A stretch of DNA of 40,670 nucleotides, from assembly GCA_003963125.1 (NCBI GenBank), contig RXJK01000046.1, positions 1-40,670 of the forward strand, given 5' to 3'. Below the pieces are notes generated by a model. It had not been told where the DNA came from and did not search any database. It was given only the letters and a program-made list of their open reading frames with translations. This DNA comes from Hyphomicrobiales bacterium (GTDB lineage: Bacteria; Pseudomonadota; Alphaproteobacteria; Rhizobiales; Hyphomicrobiaceae). This document shows positions 19,067-27,775 of the stretch, in pieces. Numbering within the stretch: the stretch's first letter is position 1; every line of letters starts with the position of its first letter. A program made the translations under genes and the position numbers.

Positions 19067-20782
19067 ATGCACGGGGAAGGCGAAACGATCAGGACGGTCA
19101 CGACCGACGTGCTCGTCGTTGGATCTGGCGCGGGCGGGCTTGCCACCGCCGTGACCGCCGCCAAGCGTGGCCTCGGCGTCATTGTGGCCGAGAAGGAGTC
19201 CGTCTTCGGCGGCACCACCGCGCGATCGGGCGGCTGGCTCTGGATCCCCGGCAGTCCGCATGCCGTCGCAGCGGGCGTAAAGGACAGCCGCGAGGCAGCC
19301 CGCCGCTATCTCCAGCACGAAGCCGGCAATCAGTTCAACGCCGAAACCGTCGACGCCTTCCTCGAGAACGGTCCCAAGGCCATCCAGTTTTTCGAGAACG
19401 AAACGGCGCTGCAGTTCGAGCTGGGGCCGGGGTTCTCCGACTATCATCCCGAGGCACCGGGCGCACTGCCCGGAGGCCGCTCGATCGTGGCGAAGGCGTT
19501 CGACGCGCGCGCCCTCGGCAAGGAGGTGAAGCGCCTGCGCCCACCGCTGCGCGAAATCACCTTCGTCGGCATGATGATCGGATCGCAGCGCGAACTCCTC
19601 CACTTCTTCAACGTCACCCGGTCGGTGAAGTCGGCGGGCTACGTCGCGGTGCTGCTCGCCCGCTACCTGCGCGATCTCGCGTTCCACGGCCGCGCCATGC
19701 GGCTGACCAACGGCAACGCGCTCGCAGCGCGCCTCGCGAAGTCCGCCTTCGATGCCGGTGTCGACATCTGGACGTCCTCTCCCGTGACCGAACTGATCCG
19801 CGACGGCAACCGCGTGACGGGTGCGCGCGTGCGCACCGCAGACGGTGATGTGCGTGTCGAAACGCGTCGCGGCGTCGTCCTCGCCGCCGGCGGTTTCCCG
19901 TGGGACATCGCCCGCCGCAAGGCGATGTTTCCGCACGCCCCGACGGGACAGGAGCATTGGTCACCGGCGCCCGAAGGCAACACAGGAGACGGCATCCGTC
20001 TCGGCGAGACGGTCGGCGGCAAGGCCGTCGAAGGCTATCCCAACGCCGCCGCATGGGTGCCCGTCTCGCGCGTACCGCGCCGCGACGGCACCTTCGGCGT
20101 CTTCCCGCATTTCATCGACAGGGGCAAACCCGGCGTCATCGCCGTCCTGCGCAACGGCCGCCGCTTCACCAACGAGGCCAACTCCTACCACGACTTCATC
20201 CAGGCGATGGTGCGCGCGACACCCAAAGGCGAGGCGCCCGCTGCGTGGCTCGTGTGCGACCATCCCACATTGCGCCGCTATGGCCTGGGCTTCGTGAAGC
20301 CCTTCCCGGTTCCGCTCGGGCCGGTCTTGAAGTCCGGCTATCTCGTGCGCGGCCGCACGCTGCGCGAACTCGCGCAGACCATCGGCGTGGACCCGTCCGG
20401 GCTCAGTCAAACCGTCGGGACACTCAACGAGGGCGCCGCGCGCGGCATAGACCCCGAGTTCAACAAGGGCTGCAACGCCTACAACCGCTATCTCGGCGAT
20501 CCGACGGTGCAACCGAACCCCTGCGTCGGTCCGGTGGCGAAGGCGCCGTTCTATGCCGTGAAGGTCGTCCCCGGCGACCTCGGCACCTTCGCGGGTCTGC
20601 GCACCAACGGACACGGCCAGGTTCTCGGAGATAACGGAGCGCCGATCGAAGGCCTCTACGCCTCCGGCAACGACATGGCCTCCGTCATGGGCGGCAACTA
20701 CCCCGGTGGCGGCATCACGCTCGGCCCCGCCGTCACCTTCGGCTACATCATCGGCAACCATCTGGCCGCCACCAAGTCGTAG
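19067..20782 (+). CDS. FAD-dependent oxidoreductase, fumarate reductase / 3-ketosteroid-1-dehydrogenase-like
   Basis: TTDVLVVGSGAGGLATAVTAAKRGLGVIVAEKESVFGGTTARSGGWLWIPGSP...C-terminal GDLGTFAGLRTNGHGQVLGDNGAPIEGLYASGNDMASVMGGNYPGGGITLGPAVTFGYIIGNHLA. Confidence 0.92.
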   Translation: MHGEGETIRTVTTDVLVVGSGAGGLATAVTAAKRGLGVIVAEKESVFGGTTARSGGWLWIPGSPHAVAAGVKDSREAARRYLQHEAGNQFNAETVDAFLENGPKAIQFFENETALQFELGPGFSDYHPEAPGALPGGRSIVAKAFDARALGKEVKRLRPPLREITFVGMMIGSQRELLHFFNVTRSVKSAGYVAVLLARYLRDLAFHGRAMRLTNGNALAARLAKSAFDAGVDIWTSSPVTELIRDGNRVTGARVRTADGDVRVETRRGVVLAAGGFPWDIARRKAMFPHAPTGQEHWSPAPEGNTGDGIRLGETVGGKAVEGYPNAAAWVPVSRVPRRDGTFGVFPHFIDRGKPGVIAVLRNGRRFTNEANSYHDFIQAMVRATPKGEAPAAWLVCDHPTLRRYGLGFVKPFPVPLGPVLKSGYLVRGRTLRELAQTIGVDPSGLSQTVGTLNEGAARGIDPEFNKGCNAYNRYLGDPTVQPNPCVGPVAKAPFYAVKVVPGDLGTFAGLRTNGHGQVLGDNGAPIEGLYASGNDMASVMGGNYPGGGITLGPAVTFGYIIGNHLAATKS

Positions 20783-20795
20783 GCTCCCAGATCGG

Positions 20796-21635
20796 CTACT
20801 TCGGAAGCAGCGGCCGACCCTCGGCGAGCAGCGCGGCGCGGCTGTCGTCGATCAGAAGCCCCAGTTCGCGGTCCGCATCGGTCTCGTGTGACAGCGGCAC
20901 GTAGCAATCGCTGCGCAGCGACCAATCGGGCTCGAGCAGCGGCGGCGCCACGTACCAGGCGGGAAACGCCCGGCGCTGCTGCATCAGCACGCGGCTGATC
21001 TGGTGATCGACGTGCCGGTCCGGCGCCTTGATGTGCGACAGCAGAAACCGGCAGCCCGCCGGCGTGATCATGTACGCGAACGTGCCGTTGAAATAGTAGA
21101 GCCGCGCAAGGTCACGGCCTTCGCTCGGCCGGTCTGCGAGACCACCCATGATCAGGCAGCCGGGAAACACCAGGTTGTCCTCCGGCGTCAGCGATCCGAC
21201 AACGCGGGCAAAGCGCGCCCCGTCGAAGTGCGCGCCGGGATGCGCATCGTCCTCAAGCACCATCACCCGCGGCAACTCGTGCGCGACGACCCATTGCCAG
21301 ATCGCCACGTGCGACAGGAAGCAACCGACCGCCGGCGGCGTGAGCGACAGGTGATCGCGGGGCGTCTCGCGGATCGACGGCCCTCTGGGCCCGAGCAGCG
21401 CGGTGAGTTGCGCGTCGCTGAGATCGGCGCCCAGCACGGCCGGCGCCTTCGTCAGCTTGGTCAGCCCAACGGCGCCGAGCCGCGTCGAGATCGCGTCCCA
21501 ACGGTCCGTACGGTGCGGGAGATTGATGACGATGGACGGCAGGTCGAACCCCAGCGCCTGGCGCGCGTCGCCATCGTAGGGGATCTCCATCTTCGGGACG
21601 TGCGCGAGCCACGCGTCTTCCGCAATGCCGGGCAT
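20796..21635 (-). CDS. Glycosyltransferase family 25 (LPS biosynthesis type)
   Basis: LPSIVINLPHRTDRWDAISTRLGAVGLTKLTKAPAVLGADL...GCFLSHVAIWQWVVAHELPRVMVLEDDAH; start chosen at MPGIAEDAW. Confidence 0.85.
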   Translation of the reverse strand: MPGIAEDAWLAHVPKMEIPYDGDARQALGFDLPSIVINLPHRTDRWDAISTRLGAVGLTKLTKAPAVLGADLSDAQLTALLGPRGPSIRETPRDHLSLTPPAVGCFLSHVAIWQWVVAHELPRVMVLEDDAHPGAHFDGARFARVVGSLTPEDNLVFPGCLIMGGLADRPSEGRDLARLYYFNGTFAYMITPAGCRFLLSHIKAPDRHVDHQISRVLMQQRRAFPAWYVAPPLLEPDWSLRSDCYVPLSHETDADRELGLLIDDSRAALLAEGRPLLPK

Positions 21636-21790
21636 AGGAACCTTTCTGGAGCCGCCGACGAAACCGGGCGCTCGGGATAGCGCGGCTTTATGACATTTTT
21701 CATCCCGGCTTGCGGCCGGGGTGGTTGGGCGATAGCGAAGGCTCCTGATCTGTGCAAGCAAGCATTTGGGATCGGGCAAGGAGGCACACC

Positions 21791-23323
21791 ATGGCGGCGA
21801 CGGGCATGCAATCACCCCTGGCTTCGGACGTCGCGTCGATCCTGGAACGCCTCGGCGTCGACAAGACGCTGTACACGCGTGGCACCCGCTGTGTCGTCAG
21901 TCCGATCGACGGGGGCGAGATCGCCCACGTGGCCGATGCGACGGCTGACACGGCGAAAGCGCTCATCGGGGAGGCGCACGAGGCCTTCAAGGCCTGGCGC
22001 AGCGTCCCGGCCCCGCGCCGCGGCGAATTGGTCCGTCTCCTCGGAGAAGAGCTGCGCGAGGGCAAGGAAGACTTGGGCACCCTCGTTTCGATCGAGGTTG
22101 GCAAGGTCCCCTCCGAAGGCCTCGGCGAAGTGCAGGAGATGATCGACATCTGCGATTTTGCTGTCGGCCTCTCGCGCCAGCTCTATGGCCTCACGATCAA
22201 GTCCGAACGCCCCGATCACAAGCTCACCGAAACGTGGCACCCGGCTGGCGTCGTCGGCGTCATCTCTGCGTTCAACTTTCCCGTCGCTGTCTGGTCGTGG
22301 AATGCAGCCCTCGCCCTCGTCTGCGGAGATGCCGTCGTCTGGAAGCCGTCGGAAAAGGCACCGCTCACCGCCCTTGCCACGGTGGCCTTGTTCGAGCGCG
22401 CCGCGCGCAAGTTCGGCGCCGACGCCCCCGCAGGCCTCGTCTCGCTGCTCCTCGGCGGCAGCGACGTGGGCGAGATCCTCGTGGACGACGCGCGCGTCCC
22501 CGTCGTCTCGGCGACGGGCTCGACGCGCATGGGCCGCATCGTAGGCGAACGCCTCGCCCGCCGCTTCGGCCGCGCCATCCTGGAACTCGGCGGCAACAAC
22601 GCCTCGATCGTTACGCCTTCTGCGGATCTCGACCTCACGCTGCGCGCCGTCGCCTTCGGCGCCATGGGCACCGCCGGCCAGCGCTGCACGACGCTGCGGC
22701 GCCTGATCGTCCACGAGAGCGTCTATGATCGGCTCGTGCCGCGGCTCATCGAGGTCTACCGCAACATCGCGGTCGGCAATCCGCTCGCGAGTTCCGCCCT
22801 TGTCGGCCCGCTGATCGACGGCCCCGCCTTCGAGCGCATGCGGGCGGCCCTCGCGAAGGCGGTCGAACACGGCGGACGCGTCCACGGCGGCGAGCGCGTC
22901 GACGTCAACGGCGCGGCCTCGTTCTACGCACGGCCGGCCCTCGTCGAGATGCCCGCGCAGGTCGGCCCGGTCGTCGAGGAGACCTTCGCCCCGATCCTCT
23001 ACGTGCTCAAGTACCGTACCCTCGACGAGGCCATCGCCCTGCAGAACGCCGTGCCGCAGGGGCTCTCGTCCTCGATCTTCTCGACCGACATCCGCGAGGT
23101 CGAGCGCTTCCTGTCCGAGCGCGGCTCCGATTGCGGCATCGCCAACGTCAACATGGGCACCTCGGGCGCCGAGATCGGAGGCGCCTTCGGCGGCGAGAAG
23201 GAGACGGGCGGCGGCCGTGAGAGCGGCTCGGACGCCTGGAAGGCATACATGCGCCGCCAGACCAGCGCCGTGAACTACGGCAATGCGCTGCCCCTGGCCC
23301 AAGGCGTCAAATTCGACGTCTAG
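21791..23323 (+). CDS. Aldehyde dehydrogenase, ALDH7-like (aminoadipate-semialdehyde dehydrogenase type)
   Basis: WHPAGVVGVISAFNFPVAVWSWNAALALVCGDAVVWKPSEKAPLTALA...LELGGNNASIVTPSADLDLTLRAVAFGAMGTAGQRCTTLRRLIVHE...GTSGAEIGGAFGGEKETGGGRESGSDAWKAYMRRQT. Confidence 0.95.
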   Translation: MAATGMQSPLASDVASILERLGVDKTLYTRGTRCVVSPIDGGEIAHVADATADTAKALIGEAHEAFKAWRSVPAPRRGELVRLLGEELREGKEDLGTLVSIEVGKVPSEGLGEVQEMIDICDFAVGLSRQLYGLTIKSERPDHKLTETWHPAGVVGVISAFNFPVAVWSWNAALALVCGDAVVWKPSEKAPLTALATVALFERAARKFGADAPAGLVSLLLGGSDVGEILVDDARVPVVSATGSTRMGRIVGERLARRFGRAILELGGNNASIVTPSADLDLTLRAVAFGAMGTAGQRCTTLRRLIVHESVYDRLVPRLIEVYRNIAVGNPLASSALVGPLIDGPAFERMRAALAKAVEHGGRVHGGERVDVNGAASFYARPALVEMPAQVGPVVEETFAPILYVLKYRTLDEAIALQNAVPQGLSSSIFSTDIREVERFLSERGSDCGIANVNMGTSGAEIGGAFGGEKETGGGRESGSDAWKAYMRRQTSAVNYGNALPLAQGVKFDV

Positions 23324-23353
23324 GGGACCTGCGCCCGCGCACTCCGACCTAAT

Positions 23354-23401
23354 GTCATCCCGGCCAGAGCGCGCCAGCGCGCAGCGCCGGGACCCAGGGG
23401 C
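23354..23401. repeat. Palindromic repeat family B, copy 3
   Basis: gtcatcccggccagagcgcgccagcgcgcagcgccgggacccaggggc. Confidence 0.78.
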
Positions 23402-23498
23402 GGTGCGCACCACGTCGAGTGAGGGCGCCCGTCTCCGGTTGCAGGAAAACGCGCGGCATGGCATGCCGGAGCCCGAAACCCATCCGGAGAACAGCACC

Positions 23499-23609
23499 AT
23501 GCCCAAGATGTCCAACACGCGCCGCAAGAAGATCCAGGCTCGCCAGCGCCAGGCCCTCAACGCCAAGCGCCGCGAGAAGAAGGCCGCCCGCCGCGCCGCC
23601 AAGGCCTGA
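23499..23609 (+). CDS. 36-aa highly basic small protein
   Basis: MPKMSNTRRKKIQARQRQALNAKRREKKAARRAAKA*; nested in the 5' part of a longer ORF but in a plausible position before the DUF924 gene. Confidence 0.5.
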   Translation: MPKMSNTRRKKIQARQRQALNAKRREKKAARRAAKA

Positions 23610-23640
23610 CGCAACGCAAGAGGGCGCCGTCGAGCGGGCC

Positions 23641-24219
23641 ATGCCCCATCCCGAGGCCACCGCCGTCCTGGATTTCTGGTTCGCGACAGGCTCGCCGGAA
23701 GCGGATCAGCCGCGCAAGGCCTGGTGGACTCATGACGATGCTTTCGACGCGGACATCCGCAAGCGCTTCGGGGCTCTCCACGCCCGGGCCGTGCGCCGCG
23801 ACCTGGAAGACTGGCGCGCAGAACCCGAGACGGCGCTGGCCCTCGTCATCGTTCTCGACCAGTTCTCGCGCAATCTCGGCCGCGGCACGCCCGCTGCTTT
23901 TGCCGCGGACCCTTACGCACGCGACGTCGTCAAGGTTGCCATCGCCAAGGGGTTCGACAAGGCCCTGTCGCCGATCCGCCGGCAGTTCTTCTATCTGCCG
24001 CTGATGCACAGCGAGCATCTGCCGGACCAGGACCATTGCGTGGCCCTCTTCGAAGCCCTGACCGATCTGCCCGACCAGGCCAACTCGCTCAAGTCGGCCC
24101 TCCGGCACCGCGAGATCATCGCGCGCTTCGGCCGCTTCCCGCACCGCAATGCAGTTCTAGGACGTGCGGCCGCCCCGGATGAGACGGCCTTCCTGAAGGA
24201 GCCGAACTCATCCTTTTGA
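23641..24219 (+). CDS. DUF924 family protein
   Basis: VLDFWFATGSPEADQPRKAWWTHDDAFDADIRKRF...LALVIVLDQFSRNLGRGTPAAFAADPYARDV...RQFFYLPLMHSEHLPDQ...GRFPHRNAVLGR. Confidence 0.95.
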   Translation: MPHPEATAVLDFWFATGSPEADQPRKAWWTHDDAFDADIRKRFGALHARAVRRDLEDWRAEPETALALVIVLDQFSRNLGRGTPAAFAADPYARDVVKVAIAKGFDKALSPIRRQFFYLPLMHSEHLPDQDHCVALFEALTDLPDQANSLKSALRHREIIARFGRFPHRNAVLGRAAAPDETAFLKEPNSSF

Positions 24220-24428
24220 CGTAGCCCGGCGAAGCGCGGGCGCCCCAGCGCCTGCCCGTTCCCGATGCAGAGCCGCTGGGCAACGGCCCAATGCGATCGC
24301 AATCGACGCGCTAACCATTTCAAACCCGCGGCCGACGCGCATTTCGCCCTAGCGGGCCTGGGCGACGATACGATAGCCTTCGCCCCGTCCGCCCGGCAGG
24401 CCCGGGTCAGTTCGTTAGGGGGATCAGG

Positions 24429-25256
24429 ATGATTGCATCGATTGCCGCCCGTCTCGTGGGCGTAGTTCTGGCGCTGGGAGCCATGATCGGCGCCGCGCAG
24501 GCCGACCAGCTGGCCGACATCAAGGCCAAGGGCGTCCTCGTCGTCGGCACCAAGGCGGACTATCCGCCCTTCGGCTTTCGCGACGCTTCGGGCGGCGTCA
24601 TCGGCATCGAGCCCGATCTCGGCGCAGAGATCGCCAAGCGCCTCGGCGTCAAGCTCGAGCTCGTGCCCGTCGTCAGCTCGAACCGCATGCAGTTCCTGCA
24701 GCAGGGCAAGATCGACCTGATGATCGCGACCATGAGCGACACGCCCGACCGCCGCAAGGTCGTGGGCTTCATCGAGCCGCTCTACTACGCGTCAGGCGTG
24801 GCGATCCTCGCCAACAAGAAGGCGAACATCAAGACGGCGGCCGACCTCAAGGGCAAGCCCGTCTGCGCCATCCAGGGCGCCTTCTACAACAACGACCTGC
24901 AGTCGAAGTACACGGGCCAGGACCTGATCGCCTTCAAGGCGGTGGCCGAGGCCCAGCAGGCCCTGCTCGACGGCCGCTGCGTCGGCTTCGTCTACGACGA
25001 CGCCGTCCTCTTCTGGCAGAAGAACAGCGACGAGAAGCGCTGGGCCGAATTCGAATGCCTGCAGCTCAACGAGTGGCCGATCGTGCCGTGGGGCATCGCC
25101 GTGAAGCTCGAAGAGCGCGACGGCGCCTGGGGCAAGCTCGTTTCCGAAACCGTGACCGACTGGCTGAAGTCCGGCAAGCTGCTCGAGATCGAGAAGAAGT
25201 GGGTGGGCTCCAACTCCAAGTGGCTCGTCGACGCCTCGGCAAAAGCCAAGCAGTAA
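24429..25256 (+). CDS. Transporter substrate-binding protein, polar amino acid type (SBP_bac_3)
   Basis: Signal peptide; DIKAKGVLVVGTKADYPPFGFRDASGGVIGIEPDLGAEIAKRLGVKLELVPVVSSNRMQFLQQGKIDLMIATMSDTPDR. Confidence 0.95.
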   Translation: MIASIAARLVGVVLALGAMIGAAQADQLADIKAKGVLVVGTKADYPPFGFRDASGGVIGIEPDLGAEIAKRLGVKLELVPVVSSNRMQFLQQGKIDLMIATMSDTPDRRKVVGFIEPLYYASGVAILANKKANIKTAADLKGKPVCAIQGAFYNNDLQSKYTGQDLIAFKAVAEAQQALLDGRCVGFVYDDAVLFWQKNSDEKRWAEFECLQLNEWPIVPWGIAVKLEERDGAWGKLVSETVTDWLKSGKLLEIEKKWVGSNSKWLVDASAKAKQ

Positions 25257-25270
25257 CGCGCGCATCGTGC

Positions 25271-25294
25271 CTCCCCGGGGCTCGTCCCGGGGAG
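25271..25294. promoter_or_regulatory. Intercistronic hairpin between the SBP gene and the permease gene
   Basis: CTCCCCGGG-gctcgt-CCCGGGGAG: perfect 9-bp stem, 6-nt loop, no T tract. Confidence 0.6.
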
Positions 25295-25346
25295 CCTGCC
25301 TCCAGGCTTCTTTCGGATCAGAAATCGGGACGTCCAGACCCCTCGC

Positions 25347-26093
25347 ATGGATAGCTTCTGGGAATTCCTGCGCCACGTCCACGACGCCTACGGCATCAAT
25401 CTCGTCCACTTCTACGACAGCTTCGAGCGTGGCCGCCTGCTCAAGGGCATGCTGACCACGCTGCAGCTGTCCGTGCTGTGCATCGGCTTGAGCATCCTCA
25501 TCGGCATCTTCGGCGCGTGGCTGCAAGGCAGCCGCTTCCGCGTGCTCAAGACGCTGGTGCAGGCCTACATCCAATTCTTCCGCAATACGCCCCCGCTCGT
25601 GCAGATGTTCTTCTTCTACTTCGCGCTGGGGCCTCTGATGCCGCGCGTCGTCAACGACTACGGCATCGCGCAACCTATGCTCGGCAGTTTCGCCTGGGCG
25701 ATGATTTCGCTCTCGTTCTTCGCCGGCGCTTTCAACATCGAGATCTTCCGCTCCGGCATCGACGCCGTGCAGTCGGCGACGGTGGAAGCGGCGGACGCCC
25801 TCGGCTTCAGCCGCTGGCAGGCCTACCGCTACGTCATCCTGCCGCTGGCCGTGCGCATCTGCCTGCCCGCGCTCAACAACAATCTCGTCAATCTCGTGAA
25901 GACGACGACGCAGGCCTACGCCATCGCCGTGCCGGAGACGCTGTTCGTGGCGAGCCAGATCTGGTCCGACCGCATCAACGTGCTGGAGATGATGATCACG
26001 CTCCTGCTGTTCTACCTGTTCCTCGTCGGCATCCTCGTGTGGGGCATGATCCGTCTCGAGCGCGCGCTCGCGATCCCGGGTTTCGGCCGATGA
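25347..26093 (+). CDS. Amino acid ABC transporter permease
   Basis: LLKGMLTTLQLSVLCIGLSILIG...AYIQFFRNTPPLVQMFFFYFALG...IEIFRSGIDAVQSATVEAADALGFSRWQAYRYVILPLAVRICLPALNNNLVNLVK. Confidence 0.96.
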   Translation: MDSFWEFLRHVHDAYGINLVHFYDSFERGRLLKGMLTTLQLSVLCIGLSILIGIFGAWLQGSRFRVLKTLVQAYIQFFRNTPPLVQMFFFYFALGPLMPRVVNDYGIAQPMLGSFAWAMISLSFFAGAFNIEIFRSGIDAVQSATVEAADALGFSRWQAYRYVILPLAVRICLPALNNNLVNLVKTTTQAYAIAVPETLFVASQIWSDRINVLEMMITLLLFYLFLVGILVWGMIRLERALAIPGFGR

Positions 26094-26968
26094 CATCGCT
26101 CGAGGCCTGCGTCCGGGAGAGCAAGGCGCGCATCTCCGCTGCCGCGAGCGGAGAGAGGTTTGCTTCCGCGTTCACGCCGACGGCCGCTTTCGTTATCCTT
26201 GTCGCCTGCGCGATCCCCATTTTGACACTGGAGGCGCGTGCCCAACTGCAGTCCACCGTCGGCACGCAAAGTGTCCTGCAGAGCCTCATCAAGTGGTTCC
26301 CGCTCATCCTGTTCGGCCCCCCGCGCGAGTTCGGCGGCTTCGCGCTCAACATCGCGGTGAGCTTCCTCGCCATGGCGCTCGGCACTGCCGTCGGCATCGT
26401 GCTGGGCCTCGGGCAGATCTCGATCCACCGCCCGCTGCGCAACCTCGCCTGGGCGCTCACGCAGTTCTTCCGCAACGCCCCGTGGCTCGTCCTGCTGTTC
26501 TTCGTGATGTTGCTGACGCCGTTCCAGATCCGCCTGTTCGGATTCTCCATTCCCCTGCCGGGCTGGCTGAAGGCGAGCGTCGGCCTGTCGCTGCCGATCA
26601 TGGCCAACATGTCCGAGATCGTGCGCGGCGCGGTGAATTCCATCCCGACTGCGCAATGGGAGAGCGCGGAGAGCCTCGCCTTCACGCGGCTGCAGACCTT
26701 GTGGCGCATCATCCTGCCCCAGTGCGTCCGCCGCATGATTCCGCCGTGGATGAACTGGTACGCCATCCTCACCATGGCGACCCCGCTCATTTCCATCGTC
26801 GGCGTCAACGACGCCATGACCCTGACCCAGGATGCCCTCTCGGCCGAACAGCGCACGGACCTTCTCATGCCCATGTATTCCCTGCTTCTGGCGCTGTTCT
26901 TCCTCTACTGCTACCCGATCGCGCGCTGGACGCTGTGGCTGGAGCGCAAGTATGCCGTCAAGATCTGA
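26090..26968 (+). CDS. Amino acid ABC transporter permease
   Basis: Start overlaps the upstream stop (ATGA); FFRNAPWLVLLFFVMLLTPF...NMSEIVRGAVNSIPTAQWESAESLAFTRLQTLWRIILPQCVRRMIPPWMNWY. Confidence 0.93.
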   Translation: MTSLEACVRESKARISAAASGERFASAFTPTAAFVILVACAIPILTLEARAQLQSTVGTQSVLQSLIKWFPLILFGPPREFGGFALNIAVSFLAMALGTAVGIVLGLGQISIHRPLRNLAWALTQFFRNAPWLVLLFFVMLLTPFQIRLFGFSIPLPGWLKASVGLSLPIMANMSEIVRGAVNSIPTAQWESAESLAFTRLQTLWRIILPQCVRRMIPPWMNWYAILTMATPLISIVGVNDAMTLTQDALSAEQRTDLLMPMYSLLLALFFLYCYPIARWTLWLERKYAVKI

Positions 26969-26978
26969 GGCCGGCGCA

Positions 26979-27737
26979 ATGCAAGCCAACGCCGCGTGGA
27001 CCCCGGACCAGCCCATCGTCAGCGTCCGCGACGTGCATAAGTCCTACGGCAAGGTCGAGGTGCTGAAGGGCGTGAGCCTCGATGTCCGCAAGGGCGAGGT
27101 CGTCTGCATCATCGGGCCGTCGGGCTCCGGCAAGTCGACGCTCCTGCGCTGCATCAACGCGCTCGTCGGCATCGACAAGGGATCGATCCTGGTCGAGGGC
27201 CAGGAAGTGCACGACCCCAAGCTCGACAAGCTCGAGCTGCGCAAGAAGGTCAGCATGGTCTTCCAGCAGTACAACCTCTTCCCCCACAAAACGGCGCTGG
27301 AAAACGTGATGATGGCGCCCATACTCGTCCTCAAGCGTCCCAAGGAAGAAGTGGAGGCGCAGGCCCGCCGCCTGATCAAGAAGGTGCGGCTCGAGGGCAA
27401 GGAGAACTCCTATCCAGGCGAATTGTCGGGCGGCCAGCAGCAGCGCGTCGCCATCGCCCGCTCTCTCGCCATGACGCCGGACGTGATGCTGTTCGACGAA
27501 GTGACATCGGCACTCGATCCGGAGACGGTGAAGGAAGTCTTGTCGACCATCCGCGAACTTGCCGACGATGGGATGACATGCATCCTCGTCACGCACGAAA
27601 TGGGCTTCGCGCGCGAAGTCGGCGACCACATCTACTTCACCGAGAAGGGCGTGATTGTGGAGCACGGCCCCCCCGCGACGTTCTTCAAGGAAGCGCGCGA
27701 TCCGCGCACGCGCGAATTCCTGAGCCAAATTCTATAA
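26979..27737 (+). CDS. Amino acid ABC transporter ATP-binding protein
   Basis: IIGPSGSGKSTLLRCINALVGIDKGSILVEGQEV...LSGGQQQRVAIARSLAMTPDVMLFDEVTSALDPETVKEVLSTIRELADDGMTCILVTHEMGFAREV. Confidence 0.98.
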   Translation: MQANAAWTPDQPIVSVRDVHKSYGKVEVLKGVSLDVRKGEVVCIIGPSGSGKSTLLRCINALVGIDKGSILVEGQEVHDPKLDKLELRKKVSMVFQQYNLFPHKTALENVMMAPILVLKRPKEEVEAQARRLIKKVRLEGKENSYPGELSGGQQQRVAIARSLAMTPDVMLFDEVTSALDPETVKEVLSTIRELADDGMTCILVTHEMGFAREVGDHIYFTEKGVIVEHGPPATFFKEARDPRTREFLSQIL

Positions 27738-27775
27738 GAGGTCGCTGCGCACCACGGCGCCCGGGAGACGAAAGC

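Noticed and set aside
18413-19957. 514-aa antisense ORF over the two flavoenzymes
   Set aside because: Shadow ORF; both sense genes have clear FAD motifs.
21697-21722. catcccggcttgcggccggggtgg as an extra family B repeat
   Set aside because: Only one arm matches and the second arm is degenerate; too weak to call.
21812-23614. 600-aa antisense ORF over the ALDH gene
   Set aside because: Shadow ORF; the ALDH gene has complete family motifs.
24792-26096. 434-aa antisense ORF over the SBP and permease genes
   Set aside because: Shadow ORF rich in E/H/D/R/Q; the sense genes are clear ABC transporter components.
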